Shown here: one piece after another, positions 1 through 12,544 of the stretch
Position numbering within the stretch: the first letter of the stretch is position 1
Layout of the letters: each line of letters begins with the position of its first letter
NCBI RefSeq assembly: GCF_932294415.1
Contig: NC_065535.1
Location: 10,689,282 to 10,753,281, forward strand
Length of the DNA stretch: 64,000 nucleotides
Direction: 5' to 3'
Origin: Quercus robur
Lineage: Eukaryota > Streptophyta > Magnoliopsida > Fagales > Fagaceae
Program-made: the position numbers and the translations under genes
The notes under the pieces: generated by a model
What the model saw: only the letters and a program-made list of their open reading frames with translations
What the model was told of the DNA's origin: nothing
Database searches by the model: none

Positions 1-545
1 GGCGAGATCCAGCCACGCACGACATGCGCCCCCACGTGCAGGTTGAAATTCGGCGTGTTTCTACCACGCGTTACATGCGCCACAAGAGCCACGGGAGTCC
101 TGATGACGTCATCCATGACGTCATCCACAAGACATCAATGACATCATCCACAAGACATATGTGACGTCATCCATGATGTCAGCATCGTTGACTTTGACTG
201 GCTTTGATCATTGACTTTTTGTCAGGTTTAACTTTGTGCAGTCCAATGCTTACCCAGCTTTTTACATAGATTTCATCCATGACGTCAACGCTGTTGACTT
301 TGACTAGCGTTGATCGTTGACTTTTTGCCATGTTTGACTTTGTGCAGTCCAGTGCTCCTTACCTAGTTTTTCACGTAGATTTCACCCATGGCGTCATTCA
401 TGAGACATCTATGACATCATCCATGACGTCAACTCCGTTGACTTTGTCTATTAACTTTGACTAGTGTTGATTGTTGACTTTTTGCCAAATTTGACTTTGT
501 GCAGTCTAGTGCTCCTTACCCAGTTTTTCGCGTAGATTTCATTTT
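1..545. repeat. Tandem repeat rich in W-box and TGACGTCA motifs
   Basis: Three diverged units of roughly 110-120 bases run at about 162-278, 279-388 and 423-542. Each carries clustered TTGAC cores (W-box type), then a TTGACTTTGTGCAGTC-like stretch and a conserved end near CGTAGATTTCA. Perfect TGACGTCA palindromes (bZIP/TGA-factor type) occur at 104, 116, 162, 280 and 424. The block ends just before a Gypsy LTR. It could belong to an older element or be a regulatory repeat. I see no coding sequence in it. Confidence 0.6.
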
Positions 546-577
546 TGCAGTTCATTTTTGCTTATTTTGCTTCTAGA

Positions 578-1373
578 TGAAGAATAAGGATAGGTCTTCT
601 TTTTATTGCAACAATTGTTGCCAATAATCCAACAAACGTTTTTGCAATTTTTACAAATTGTAGACATCAAAATTTTATGATGTATTTCTAATCGTCTGAT
701 TGTTCATGACAAAATATTTATGACCAAATTAATCTCTAGTTGATGATATGGACGATCAGTGAATGAAATCAAGCCACGTGGGAACATCAGATGAAGAAAG
801 CCATATGGTAATGTCAGAAGAAAAGATCTATATGGAAAGTTCTTATTAAATGAAAGACCATATTAAATTTATAATTAAACTCTCAATAAATGCTAAGAGA
901 AAATTCCAAATTAAATACTATTGAGTTGCCTATAAATAAAGGCTTCTCATATAAGAAAGGGGACAGACACTTAGAGAGAAAACCCTACTAACACTTTGCC
1001 AAAATAGAGAGTCATCTCTAAGTTCATAAGAATTTCATTATTCATCAAGGCTTATTCCTACTTCTTCAAATCAAAGTGGGGATTCTCCTTTAATCCAGTT
1101 CGAGATTAAGCCAACGGCCCTTGCATCAAATTAAGCATGTTCAAATATTCATTCAACTTGGAGACATCAAAGCACGATTCAATATCAAGCTTCATAGCCC
1201 CTTCAGATTGTAAAGTTTCTTGGAGATCGAATCAAAGGAATTTATTGTACTCTTTCATTGTAAAGATTCATACAGAGAATTGTACTCACATATATACAAA
1301 TCAATACAAATTGATTATTTGTTACACTATTTCGTGACCGCGTGATTTATCTTTTACGAAAATTGTGTGTACA
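578..1373 (+). mobile_element. Probable 5' LTR of a degraded Ty3/Gypsy element
   Basis: The stretch upstream of the gag remnant behaves like an LTR. It can be read from TG at 578 to CA at 1373, has a TATA box at 931-938 followed by a transcribed-looking leader, and is followed about 6 bases later by a degenerate TGG... primer-site-like stretch near 1380. No second copy was found downstream, so the ends are inferred from TG...CA and position only. Confidence 0.45.
931..938 (+). promoter_or_regulatory. TATA box in the Gypsy LTR
   Basis: TATAAATA stands about 530 bases upstream of the gag remnant, inside the presumed LTR and in the same orientation as gag. It fits the U3/R boundary promoter of an LTR element. 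Confidence 0.5.
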
Positions 1374-1459
1374 AATTTCTGGACTCTCAGTGAGACCACT
1401 CTGCCTCTCATATCTTTCTCCATTCTAGAAATCTTCAAGTCTCCAATCCACCAAGTTCA

Positions 1460-4217
1460 ATGGCCTCGAAGAAGTCTCAGGTTCCCAAGAATTCTACCAA
1501 AAGTGTTAAGGGATCAACAAGCAGCAGTACTTCCACAAGTCCCATGAATCGAAACAATGCTAAGGCAATAAGGCTCCTCACATCACAAGAATTTGAGGGA
1601 AAAGCTCCTGTGACCAAACTCATAAGTGCCCCAGCCCAGCCAAAGACTGTCATCTCCTTAAGCACTTTGAGGACAAGCATGCACACTTCCTCTGGGAAGG
1701 GAGATTCAGCATTCGTTCTAGAGGACTCAATGATAGAGAGCGAATATCACTATTCTGCATCAGATGCTAGGTTAAGTACTGCTTCACAGTCAGGTTCTTC
1801 CTAAGGATCCCCCTGAGAAGTCACTTCATCTATCTTCTCAGAGAATTCTTCTCGTACAATAGCCACGACGACCATGATGACGGAGACTGCCACCATTGAC
1901 GAAAAGATTGCTGGAATGGGACATGCTATATCTAAACTTACCAAGATTGTGGAGGAGAAAGACCTTCAAATCGCCACACTTATGAACAAGCTTGAGGTTC
2001 AGAATCGAGGGGAGTCTAGCAAAGGCCATTCTCACACGCATTAGCATAAATCCCAAGGTGCTCATACATCTTCTCCAAAGAAGGTTGACGGTCCACAAGG
2101 GAGATCTACCTCAATTTCATATCTATCGGTTCAGCAGTTGTAGGACATGATGACGAACACCATTCGAGCTCAATATGGTGGGGCACCACAAAGCTCTTTG
2201 ATGTATTCAAAACCATACACCAAGAGGATTGACATTTTACAGATGCCTACGTGTTACCAACCTTCTAAGTTTCAACAGTTCGACGAGAAAGGGAATCCAA
2301 AGCAACATATCGCTCATTTCATTGAGACTTGCAATAACGCCGGTATGGATAGGGACTTGCTCACGAAGCAATTCATGCGTACTCTTCAAGGAAACGCCTT
2401 CGATTGGTACATGGATCTTGAGCCCGAGTCCATTGATAGTTAGGAGCAAATGCAAAGGGAATTCTTAAACCGTTTCTACAGTACTCGACGTACTGTAAGC
2501 ATGTTGGAATTAACCAACACGAAGCAATGGAAAGATGAACCGGTGGTAGACTACATCAATCGTTGGCGCTCGTTGAGCCTTAACTACAAAGATCACCTTT
2601 CCAAGTCTTCAGGAGTGGTGATGTGCATCCAAGGTATGCACTGGGGGTTGCTTTAAGGAATCAAACCTCACACCTTTGAAAAGCTTGCTACCCGAGCCCA
2701 TGACATGGAGCTTAGCCTGTCTAGCCATGGAGAAAAGGGCTTACCTATTGACGAGCAGTGTAAAGAGAAGAAAGATACAAGGAGAAGGGATAAGTCTTCC
2801 AGACCCATGGTTAAGGAATCTATGGCCATTGCGATGGAGCCTATGAAGATCTCCAGTAAAGAGAATAAGAGAACGGAGAAAAGGGCTAGTCCAATGCAAG
2901 AGCGAGAGAAGCGTCGATTGACTTTGAAGGAGATGGAAGAAAAGACGTACCCGTTTCCAGATGCTGACGTTCAAGGCATGCTCAAGGGCTGATTAGAGAA
3001 GAATGTGATCAAGCTTCCAGAATGCAAGCATCTAGAGGAAATGGGATGTACCAACAACCTAAAATACTGCGTATATCATCGAGTTGTAAGCCACCCTGTG
3101 CAAAAATGTTTTGTTTTGAAAGACCTTATCCTAAGGCTTGCAAAGGAGGGTAAAATTCTGTTAGACCTAGATGAAACTGCTGAGGTGAATCATGCCACGT
3201 TCGTTGTTGGATCCCTAATTTCTATAAAGTCACCAACTCCAATGGAAGTGCGGTCCACCTTGTCATCAACATCAAGGACATATTACAAGCACATTCAATT
3301 CGGAACACTTGAGCCTATGCATATGTCATGCCTCAACCTTTAAGATAATGATAAATTTGGCGACGAATTGATGGGTGACGAAGAGGGTTGGACTTTTGTG
3401 ACCTATAAGAGATTTCGAAAGCAACGTAACCCAAAACCCCATGATCTTTACAAGAAAAGGGAACTCCAAGCAAGTGATTCAAAAGTTGCTCTCAATGGGA
3501 AGGGAATAAATGGTCTAAAGAAACAAAGAAAAGGAGCTCGTTTGAATGAGTTATTGCAAAAGGAGGGCCCCCCGTCAGTCACGCTGCATGAGTTTTTCCC
3601 TAAAGGCTTTCTTATAGAGAGCCTAATGACAACCACTTACATGGTCTCTTACCACGATGCTGATGATCAAGAAGACCTTATAGAAAATGAGGAAAAAGTG
3701 AGCCTTGAAGAAACCAAAGTAACAAAGGAAGAGGAAAATGAAATCCATGCCTTGGAAGAAAGCGGTTGCTTTATGTGCTCACTACCGTGACAAGATGACG
3801 TTCACTAATGAGGACCTCCTATTGGTCTCCAAACCACACAATCGACCACTTTTTGTCTCAGGTTACACACGAAGGGAAAAAGTAAGCTGCATCCTCATAG
3901 ACGATGGGTCTGCCATCAACATAATGCCCAAAGGAACAATGAGACACCTAGGCATACCCATAGAAGAGTTATCCAAAAGACGACTTGTCATCTAGGGCTT
4001 CAACCAAGATGGTCAAAGGGCAATTGGCATGATTCAGTTAGATGTGACTATTGACGAGTTGAAAGCAAGACCTCTTCCATGTGATCGATTCGAAGACTTC
4101 TTATAACCTGTTGTTAGGACAACCATGGATTCATGGGAATGGTGTTGTACCTTCTACATTACATCAATGCCTCAAGTATTGCTATGGCGAGCAAATAAAG
4201 GTGGTGATAGCAGATTG
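1460..4217 (+). pseudogene. Ty3/Gypsy gag-protease remnant
   Basis: Conceptual translation gives a plant Ty3/Gypsy Gag. A retrotransposon_gag domain runs at about 2240-2660 (FQQFDEKGNPKQHIAHF, then LNRFYSTRRTVSMLELT). A YPFPDADVQGML / KLPECKHLEEMGC segment lies near 2950-3060. A retropepsin-like domain follows at about 3800-4180, with the IDDGSAINIMP active-site motif and a [20 protein letters not shown] end. From 1460 to 3790 the frame is constant but broken by stops at about 1802, 2042, 2144, 2441, 2654 and 2990. Frame shifts near 3780 and 4075 and a stop at about 3993 interrupt the protease. Reverse transcriptase, RNase H and integrase are missing, and homology ends near 4217. It is a dead, 3'-truncated element. 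Confidence 0.9.
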
Positions 4218-5943
4218 AAATTGGTTTAAACAGAACAAAGCCTCAAAATTGAGTTTTTATTATATATGTTTCACTGTTTGGCTGCCGAGAAAGTGTGAGG
4301 TAAAGAAGAGAAATAGACTATTTTGTTTCTTTTGTTCTATTTTGAATTGAGTTCATTGTTGTTTTGTATGTGATTTTGTTAGAATTGGAATTTTGAACTC
4401 AAATATTTCCATTCCCCAACTTTATATAGAAGTATTTGGAGAATAAGGAACAAATTAAATAGCCTTAGAGGGCAACCAAGGTCATTGCCGTGGCAGAGAT
4501 CATTTGGACAACCAAGATCTATGCCTCCTGAAAGCATGCTCAAAAAATTACTCCTGCGTAGTTAGTTTACTTTGCACTTATGGTAGTGTGTATATATATT
4601 GAAAATTTTTAGTTTCCTTTGCACTTATGGTAGTGCTTATATATATTGCACATTTTTATATGAAATTGTTGCTGCTTTGTAAATGGTGTTGATTCAAAAA
4701 TTGTGTATCACTTCCTATTTTGGTGAGCCTTTATGGAGTAAATTAAGATTTTTATTAAATGCAGATTAAGCTACTTGTGAACGTATCTTTAAGCGCCTTG
4801 ACGCCAATGGCGATAGAAAAGTCTCATTCTAGTAGTTTGGATCCTCCCCAAGCATGTACAGACAGAATTATATAATTCCTTACATCACCCAAGTTAGCAA
4901 CTAGTCTATATATACATACTCTATAAAACCGAAGCTTTTGACATTTTTTTTTTACTTCATTATATATTAACACGTAAGTTTTGCAAGCCTCACAAATTTA
5001 CATCTCATTATAATTTATTTTATTTTTAATTTCTTTAATTAGATTGAATTTTGCCACATGATCTACATAACGAGACTAATAGGAGACTCACGCTCACTCA
5101 GAAAATACCACAGCCATTGCACCAAATCGATCTCAACAGCAAGCTATCTTCCTATGGTAAACTTTGCGCTAGGTTCAATTCACCAGGAGATTGATTCATT
5201 TAAATAAATCCATTAACATGGGGAGAGTGGTTGTTTTCATGATTCATCACCTTCTGTGATTAAAGATTTTTTTTTTCTTCCTTTTACCTTCAATTCAAAT
5301 TTAATACATAGGACTCTCTTAAAAACCCAAAGACAGAAAAATCCAACACGGAAAGCTCTAAATTCTGAACTCAGAAGTTAGAACACCACAACTTCATAAT
5401 CGTTTCCCCTGACTGTTGCAGATGTTAATGTTGTTATTTCTAGGCATGCAGATTTGCTTACTGAGTGTGGGTTTCTTATTGTTTCAGTAGCTACACATAA
5501 GCAAAAATCGATATTACTTTTGATCGTGACAATGACCATGTTACAGAATTGAAGATTATAAAGTATTTTGATACAATTCCAGTTATTACTTGAATTCCAT
5601 GTGTGTGTCAAAGTCATGTCACTTTTTGCTACTTTAGAATTTGGGAATCATGCTTTTTTCAATTCCATGGGATAGGTTATTCAGCCAAAAAAAAAGTTCC
5701 ATGGGATAGATGATGATGCTGATGTGGAGTCTTCGTTTTCTATACTGATGGAAACTAAAAAAGGTTTCCAACCGGTATTTTTCCAGCCTATACGACTTAA
5801 GAACTCGGGACATGAAAGTTGTAAATCTCTTTGAAGAAAAAACGCCTCATTCAATTTTGGCTTATTATTGGTTGATTTGTGTGTAGGTGAACTCTTATTT
5901 GTAGTTTTTTTTTTTTTTTTTTGTTTAGGATATATGTGATTCA
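4218..5943. other. Intergenic, no gene seen
   Basis: AT-rich sequence with homopolymer runs and scattered short ORFs that look like chance. There is a short near-repeat of TTTGCACTTATGGTAGTG at about 4571 and 4618. I recognise no protein domain or intact element. Confidence 0.6.
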
Positions 5944-6885
5944 TGTTAGGAACATATGTCAATGTAGAATTAGCTAATCCTTTTGGGTAGATCTAGGATG
6001 TGTTTAATACTTTAAGGAATAAGGTTTCAAATTCAAGTGTTAAAGTCATGCAAGTTTGTCCAAGAATCAAGTGAAGAAGTGCTGGATTTTAAAATTTGAC
6101 AGCTAGTATCTATCAAGGTTTAGAAAGCTGTTTCAACCCAATGCTCGACAAATAGGGTATCTATCGAGATTTAAGAGAATCAGTTTTTCAGATCTGATTT
6201 CACTCCAATCCATGTATAGATGTTTGGGCTTTCTTTTTTCATAACCCTAAACATAAATAAATATTGTTTTAAGAGCCGTCACATCTAATGCACCTCAATG
6301 CAAAAGTTTTTCACAAGCATATTGTGAATTGAAGACATATGCCCTAATTCATCTTTCTCTTCAAGAAGCTGCTGTTTTTGTACACCGCATGGTTTTGTAA
6401 CCAAGGAGTTTCATGCTCTTCATCGTGTTGATGAACTGATGAACTTTGCAGCCAACATCCTTCTCAAGTTGGTGAGTAAGCTGCGTACAGGGAATCGTGC
6501 ATCAAATTGGTTAGTCACGTACTGGGAGCCGTGTATTGAAATGAGAGATTGTCACTACAGAACAAGTCCGATTGGGTATTGGGTTAAGGGTTCAACTGTA
6601 GGTTGGTATAAGGTACTAGGATTCCTTTACTTGTAACCACTTGTTGTGATAATAATGAATTCTCGGGAATGGTGACCTTAAAATCACCCAGTAAGGTTTT
6701 TGCTGTATAGGTTTTCTCCATTTGAAAACAAATCACCCTTGTCAAATTTAATTTCCACTGCATTTAATTATTTGGTGATTTGTTTGTGCTACCACGCTTA
6801 TTGCATGCTAATTGAATTAATTAATTAACTTGGCTAATTAATTGGTTAATTCATCACAAGGGGTCAATACATTCTTGGCCTATCA
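5944..6885 (+). mobile_element. Probable Ty1/Copia solo or truncated LTR
   Basis: It starts TGTTAGGAACATATGTCAAT and ends GGCCTATCA, with no coding domain between. The 3' portion (GGTGACCTTAAAATCACC, then GGTTTTTGCTGTATAGG, then AACAAATCACC) resembles the transcribed end of plant Copia LTRs as I know them. No flanking 5-base duplication is evident and no partner LTR was found, so it may be a truncated copy. The small ORF at 6439-6636 inside it is not considered a gene. Confidence 0.45.
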
Positions 6886-8448
6886 TTTTTAAAAAAAAAT
6901 TATAAACTTATTCACAGGTTTTTTTAGACATTTATATTGAGATATATTTGATTTTTAAGCATCATTATTTTGTGGACAAAGTGGTTTTCTGAAACGAATT
7001 GTAACAGTTATGGCCATGGATTATTCTTTGATAATCATATATTTTGATAAACTTAGGCTTTTAGACATTTATATTGAGATTTATTAGATTTTAGGTATAA
7101 TTCTTTTATGGACTAATTGATTTTCTGAAACTAGCAGATTATTCTTTCAAGAGAAACCAGAAGGGTATATATAGTAGGGTTAGGAAGAGTATAGCAGTAG
7201 ATCCAAATAAACAAATTTCTCTATAGTACTGAGTCACTCGTAGGTCACTTATGGGTTGACCCTACCTGTGAGTCACTTGCGAGTTACTCTGTTATATCTA
7301 AAATTTGAACTCTCGCGTGCATTCCACATGTCCACTTGTGGGTGCTTGGTCTTGTGAGTTGTCTTGCAGTGTCCAACTACTTTTCATGGATTTCTAATCC
7401 AGCCTAATTACAATAAAAGCCCACATAATACATAGAATTTATGCATGAATTTAAGACATTTAACATGGAATATAGCCAACATAATGTGGGAATTTTACTT
7501 AGGGAGTAATTCAAGAGAAACAAAAATAATACATCTATCAATTAATAATTATATCATGTGCATATGTAATAAAAACAAAAACTAAGATGTGAGAAATTAC
7601 ATACTAAATTATATTATTCAAGGATCTCACAAGCAATTAAGATGCTCTCCTCAGCTGGTCAGGATTAACAAGAGCTTTCTTTTCTCTTCTCACACCCCTT
7701 GCAAGTGTGGCCTTGACAATATTTATAATATTTAAAAAGGACATGACTAGGTATAAAATCCTTTCTATCGTAATAACAATTCATGTAACAGATATGTTAC
7801 ATCCATTAATAAATAACTTCATTAATTAGATTCATTAATGAAGAAGTTCATTAATGTGCCATTACTTTTTTAACTCCATACTAATGCATGGATTCATCTA
7901 TCGTTCATATCCAAAATCACCATAATGACAACACCTCTTATAGGAGGCCAAGTTACTGGCAATGACATGATAGATTTGTTAAGGCTAATGCTCAACGTGT
8001 ATGAATCTCATTATGGAAGGACTGCCAAGATTATTATGCATTAACTTTCGAAAGACTAGCCCTTATTGTCTTTCGTAGTCTGAGCAATTTTAACTTGCAC
8101 CTCCTTTCCATCATGGTCTAATAATGTACCTATAAGAATAGGCTACATCATGATGGATATGGTCAAGTCAAGGACTATAATGAATTCATAATCTTAGTCT
8201 ACTAAATCAAGTAGACATATTTCAATATACCAATATTTTATATCATAAAAATATTGCATAATTTCACTAGAAATTTTGAATAATTACTTATTGAGAATAG
8301 AGACATCATAAATATCATGTTGGGCCACATTATTTTAACACATAAAACAAGGAAAATCACAACTTAACAGTTTTATAAATCCAAAATAAAGCAAAATCAA
8401 GGATAAACTCTAAACAAGGTAAGATTACAAACATATATATATACTACA
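6886..8448. other. AT-rich spacer with LTR-like sequence, no gene seen
   Basis: 7390-8350 is a uniform AT-rich block that could be an old LTR on the minus strand, but I cannot define its ends. Two related phrases (TTAGACATTTATATTGAGAT) occur near 6926 and 7060, a diverged tandem duplication. This stretch would lie downstream of the terminal exon of the receptor kinase. Confidence 0.4.
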
Positions 8449-8816
8449 TCAAACTCTGTTAAACAGTAAACCCAAGGTAAGCATGTCGAAAACCTCTGGC
8501 ATGGGTGCTCTTACAATTGAAAGCTCATGGGAAACCTCCTGCATGGTTGGCCTAGATTTTGGATTGGTTGCCAAGCATGCAAATGCAAGCTTTGCTATTG
8601 ATACCACTTTCAATGCGACTTGATTTTTAGGAGGTTTGAGGCGTTGGTCCAAAGTGTTCTTCAATAGTATATTGTGGGTAGTTGATGTTGCTGTTAATGA
8701 TGATGAGAGAAACAAGATGAGGTCTCCTGGATGCTTTCCCATAATCACTTCCAATGCTAACACTCCAAAGCTATAAACATCACATTTCTCATTCACTTCC
8801 ATTCTATATGCAAGCT
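8449..8816 (-). CDS. Terminal exon of MIK2-like LRR receptor kinase (C-lobe)
   Basis: The minus strand reads a splice acceptor (TATTTTGCAG at 8826-8817), then an exon encoding [19 protein letters not shown] and the rest of a kinase C-lobe ([12 protein letters not shown]), ending in a stop at 8449-8451. It begins with the last two bases of a Glu codon. The receptor-kinase exon at 22351-19351 ends with one base, G, after Ala-Pro. Joined, they restore the kinase APE motif (Glu1001) and give 3369 coding bases, exactly 1123 codons including stop (1122 residues). MIK2/At1g35710-type genes usually have their single intron at this point. The exon is open throughout and has no start of its own. It could instead be an orphan exon of a lost paralogue, because the gap is 10.5 kb. 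Confidence 0.75.
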
Positions 8817-9839
8817 CTGCAAAATAGAAGAATCTAGCTTATGTAACACTTGGTATGATACCATAGGAACCTTGAGTATATACTTGTAAATTGTTTTTTT
8901 GTTTTTTTGTTTTTTACCTTTTTGCTTGCAACTAACCCTAAACTATTGTAGTATTTTAATGTCTACCCTAACCTTCAAAAAATATTTCAATCTACACAAC
9001 ATCCAAATATTTCAATATCCCTCTCTTTCGGCTTTCTCTTTGGATCTAGGTTTAGAGAAAAAGATGTTGGTGGGTGCTAGGTTTGATTGGGTTTGCTGGG
9101 ATTTGGGCTTTCTCTTTTGCTTTGATCGGTGATCGTTGGTGGGTTTGACTGGGTTTGATCGGATCTAGGTTTAGAGAAAGAGATGTTGGTGGGTGCTGGG
9201 TTCGACTAGGTTTGTTGGTTCAACTGGGTTCGTTGGTTGGGATTGCAGGGTTTGTTGTCGTTGGTCTGATCGGTGATCATTTTTTGACATTTGGGGTTTG
9301 CTGGAGATTTGGTTTTGGCATTTGTTGGGAATTTCACATTTTGAAATTTCTTTTTGTTTTTTAAGTTATTAGCTTGTTGTGGTATTCAAAATTTCTTTGA
9401 TTATGGTTTGGTTGGGAGTGGATGAGTTGGATGCTTTGCTGGGTTTCTATTCTTTGGATAGTTTGGTTTGGGAGTGGTTTCGTATGGGTTTTCCTGTGTT
9501 TGCTCTTGTTCATGTTCTTTGATTTGGTGATGTTCATGTTTTTTTTTTTCCTGTAGGTTTGATGTTCATGTTCTTTTATTCTGGGTTTGATGTCATTGCT
9601 AGGTTTATTTCTTGGATTTAAGAAGAACATTGAAGAACAAGTATTTATGTTCTTACGAAAAAAAAATAATGAAAGTAAAAATGATAATAATAATAAAATT
9701 AGATTTAAAGTTGGTTTCAAAAAAAAAATGAGAAGGCTTTTTTATTAATTTAAATGCTAACATGGCATTTAAAATGCTAAATATAATTTTTTTTTTTATA
9801 GCCACGTCAGCATATAACATGCCAACAAAGCACTCCATT
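8817..9839. other. Intron sequence with a short direct duplication
   Basis: This lies in the presumed 10.5-kb intron of the receptor kinase. A phrase starting GGATCTAGGTTTAGAGAAA and continuing AGATGTTGGTGGGTGCT is present at about 9042 and again at about 9160, giving a roughly 118-base tandem period. The G/T-rich composition leaves several chance ORFs on both strands (8899-9364 plus, 9361-9850 minus). No domain is recognisable. Confidence 0.5.
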
Positions 9840-9987
9840 TGCCACCTCAAATTTTTCTGTTATTAGGTTGGCGGTAGGGACAAAAATAAAAACACTTTTC
9901 TGAAATCAGGGACTGACCTAGGAGCGAAATTTTAGGGACCAAATTGAAAATCAACCTAAAATGTAGGGACCAAAAGTGTATTTTCGC
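9840..9987. mobile_element. Terminal part of a MULE-like element
   Basis: The stretch is built from GTAGGGACAAAAAT and GGGACCAAA phrases and ends AAAAGTGTATTTTCGC. This is the style of plant MULE terminal repeats; compare the complete element at 41790-48132, whose end reads CCAAAATGTGATTTTCGCC. I could not find the matching left end, so it is called as a fragment. Confidence 0.5.
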
Positions 9988-10369
9988 ATTTTATTTAAAC
10001 ATTCTTTTTATTTGAAAATATATAAAATACTCATTTAAAGTGCTAAGGTCTCTTTTTTTTTTTTCTTTTAATATTCATTTTTTTTTGCCATACATAACTC
10101 ATTAGGTGCATTTAAAGCACATATTTCTAAAATTATATAAGTAAATATTTTCTGTAAAAAATCCTTTTTCTTTTACAAAAATGACTTCTTTTGGCCAAAA
10201 TACAATGTTAGTGTCTAAACTTTAGACTGTTTTAGTCCATTTAATTTAATTTGATTGTTTTTAGTTCCTTACAAACTTTAATATGATTGTTTTAGGGATA
10301 AAATTTAGCTACAAAATTGGTTGTAACCTAAATCTATAACTTTATTCAATATTTTTTATTGGAGATGAA

Positions 10370-10640
10370 TTTTGACAAATCCACCATTAGATAACATATT
10401 CTTCTTATATTCTCCATACTTGCAAAATTTCTAGAGAATTAAAGATCAATAGTTATGTCATCAATAAATTGTTTAAATTGCAAGTTTTTGTAGTTTAAAA
10501 TTATGCATAAAATATAAGCTTATAGATCATATAGTAAATAATATCCAATTGACACGAAATTTAACATATGTATTAAGAGCGTAAAAAATATGTAATTCAA
10601 TAGTTAGATTTTCAAAATATGTAGTAATATTTATTTTATT
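10370..10640. repeat. Dispersed repeat, inverted relative to 61100-61400
   Basis: The reverse complement shares long similar stretches with about 61190-61370 (TTTTATGCATAATTTTA, ACTACAAAAACTTG, AATTTTGCAAG). Family unknown; probably the interior of a non-autonomous DNA element. Confidence 0.5.
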
Positions 10641-10976
10641 GAGTAAGATTGTAGCTTAATGCTACAATCAATTTTATAGCTAAACTTTGTCCTTATTTTT
10701 GCCCCTAACAAACTTAAAAGTTATAATTTTTTTTTTTTTTTTTTGTCTCTAACAAATTTAAAGTGATTGTTTTTAGTTACTAATGTGTCTGGCGGAGTGA
10801 TGACATGTAGGTTTTTAGTTTGCCATGTCATCTAAGCTATTAAAAGAGATTACTTTAAATTTCATGGTCTAATTTTTAGATCAACGATGTATTTGAGCCA
10901 AGTCCTTTTTTATTTTATTTTATATTCGGAGAGTTTAGGCATACGAATGTATAGATTCTCTTATCTATTCTCATTG

Positions 10977-11152
10977 AGTAATGCTATAGTTACAAATTAT
11001 TTTAAAATATTTTTACAAAATGTTGATGTGGCTAACTTCTTATTAGTTTTCATCTAAACTCACCATTAAATTCACTTTTTTATTTACCAATAATCACTCA
11101 CCACATCAACAGTTTGTAAAAATTTTTGTAAAATAATTTGTATCCTAACCTT
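10977..11152. mobile_element. Small MITE with TIR near GTTACAAATTATTTTA
   Basis: The left end (ATAGTTACAAATTATTTTAA, then TTGATGTGG) is the near reverse complement of the right end (CCACATCAACAGTTTG, then AAAATAATTTGTATC). About 175 bases, non-coding, inside the presumed receptor-kinase intron. A diverged relative is at about 18040-18205. Confidence 0.6.
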
Positions 11153-11651
11153 ATTCATTTTCATTTGAACAATATATGCTATAATCTTTAAGAGATTGGA
11201 ACATGTTTTACGTTGTCATCCATAAACAAAAGAAGCGTTTTCATTTAGTTGTAATTATTATATTTTTCAAATATTACGTTGTATAAGTTAAGGCATATAA
11301 AAGTGACATTTATTATTTAATTTATCTAAAATTATTGATTTCTATACATTTTATGTTGTCCAAAAAAACCTTAAGTTAAAATGTTTAAAGAATATTAATT
11401 ATGATTAATATAATTAAAAAAAATTATACATGACTAATGAGAAAAAAAAATTGTTTGTCATGAATTATATTGAACCAACTGGATGAAACCTTTTTATATA
11501 TGAAAAAATTATATATATATATATATATATATGTTTAAAGAATATTAATTGTGATTAATATAATATAAATAAAAATTATACATAACTAATGAGAAAAAAA
11601 TTGTTTGTCTTGAATTATATTGTACGGAATGGATGAAACCTTTATAATAAT
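11153..11651. other. AT-rich intron spacer with an internal duplication
   Basis: An approximately 130-base unit (ATGTTTAAAGAATATTAATT, then TGATTAATATAAT, then ACTAATGAGAAAAAAA) occurs at about 11380 and 11530, separated by an (AT)n run at 11510-11532. No gene. Confidence 0.5.
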
Positions 11652-11762
11652 CAGGGACAGAGCCACTTTTGGACCCGGGGGGCAATGGCCCTCCCACCAA
11701 CACCCCCAACCCCCCCCCCCCCCCCGCCTCCCAATTTTTTTTTATATTTTAATTATTAGTAT

Positions 11763-12528
11763 TGTAGGAACACGATTCTCAAACGGCCCAACAATGACGT
11801 TGGGCTCGCGCGTGATGGATCCCCCACAATAAAATTTGTAGAGAGTGGGCTTGAAAGGCTAGCGTTGGGTCACGGGGCGTTAGTATAGGCCGGACCTTAG
11901 ATAAACCTAGACTAGAAAAGGCTTTAGTCCGGATATCCAACCCCAATAACTTTATAAATTGAGGGATTGGACTCCTCGGATCATGTCCGAGGAGCACTAG
12001 TGTTTTTCTCCGGTTGCCCGTCGATGGGTTTTCCATGGTGGAGCGCATATATTATCCGGGCATTCCCATTCCTGAAGTTTTTTCCAGGAAGTGAGATGGG
12101 GATCCCCTTTTTTGTTACCTTACGTTTTCTTTTATACTACCCTACGTTCGTTATCCTTCGTCCACGTGTAGGGTCGACTTTTTCCAGGACAGATATTTGT
12201 CCCGTCAGTCTAATCCCGAAATGGTTGGGAGTAGTTGATAAAGCTAAAGGACATGACCCTGTTAGGTGTAAAGTTCTGTCTGGGAAAGGTAGTAAGGGCG
12301 GCCTTTCCCAGATATTTCAGATTTTCTTTCAAGATTATCCTTATGCCGCTTCTGCCCTTTTTTCTTGGTGGAGCTTTGGGCCAGCCGAGGGCTGCATCGT
12401 CCTCGGCCGCTTTTCTGGGCCCATTTGTACTTTGCGCTAATGAGCTGGGACTACCACCTTCTTCGGCTTTGGACCTTAAAGCTTCCCGCGAACAAGTGGG
12501 CCTGGCCCATATATTGTTGGGCCCCACA
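11763..12528 (-). repeat. 3' LTR (minus-strand element)
   Basis: 766 bases, near-identical to 17178-17943. In the element's orientation it is preceded by the polypurine tract. ORFs inside it on both strands are duplicated in the other LTR and are not considered genes. Confidence 0.93.
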
Positions 12529-12544
12529 ATAGCCCCTCAAAACC
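12529..12544 (-). other. Polypurine-tract-like site
   Basis: Minus strand reads GGGTTTTGAGGGGCTA followed at once by the LTR start TGTGGGG. Position and base content fit the plus-strand primer of an LTR retrotransposon. Confidence 0.6.

Noticed and set aside
1137..1337. 66-codon ORF
   Set aside because: Lies inside the presumed Gypsy LTR and shows no domain.
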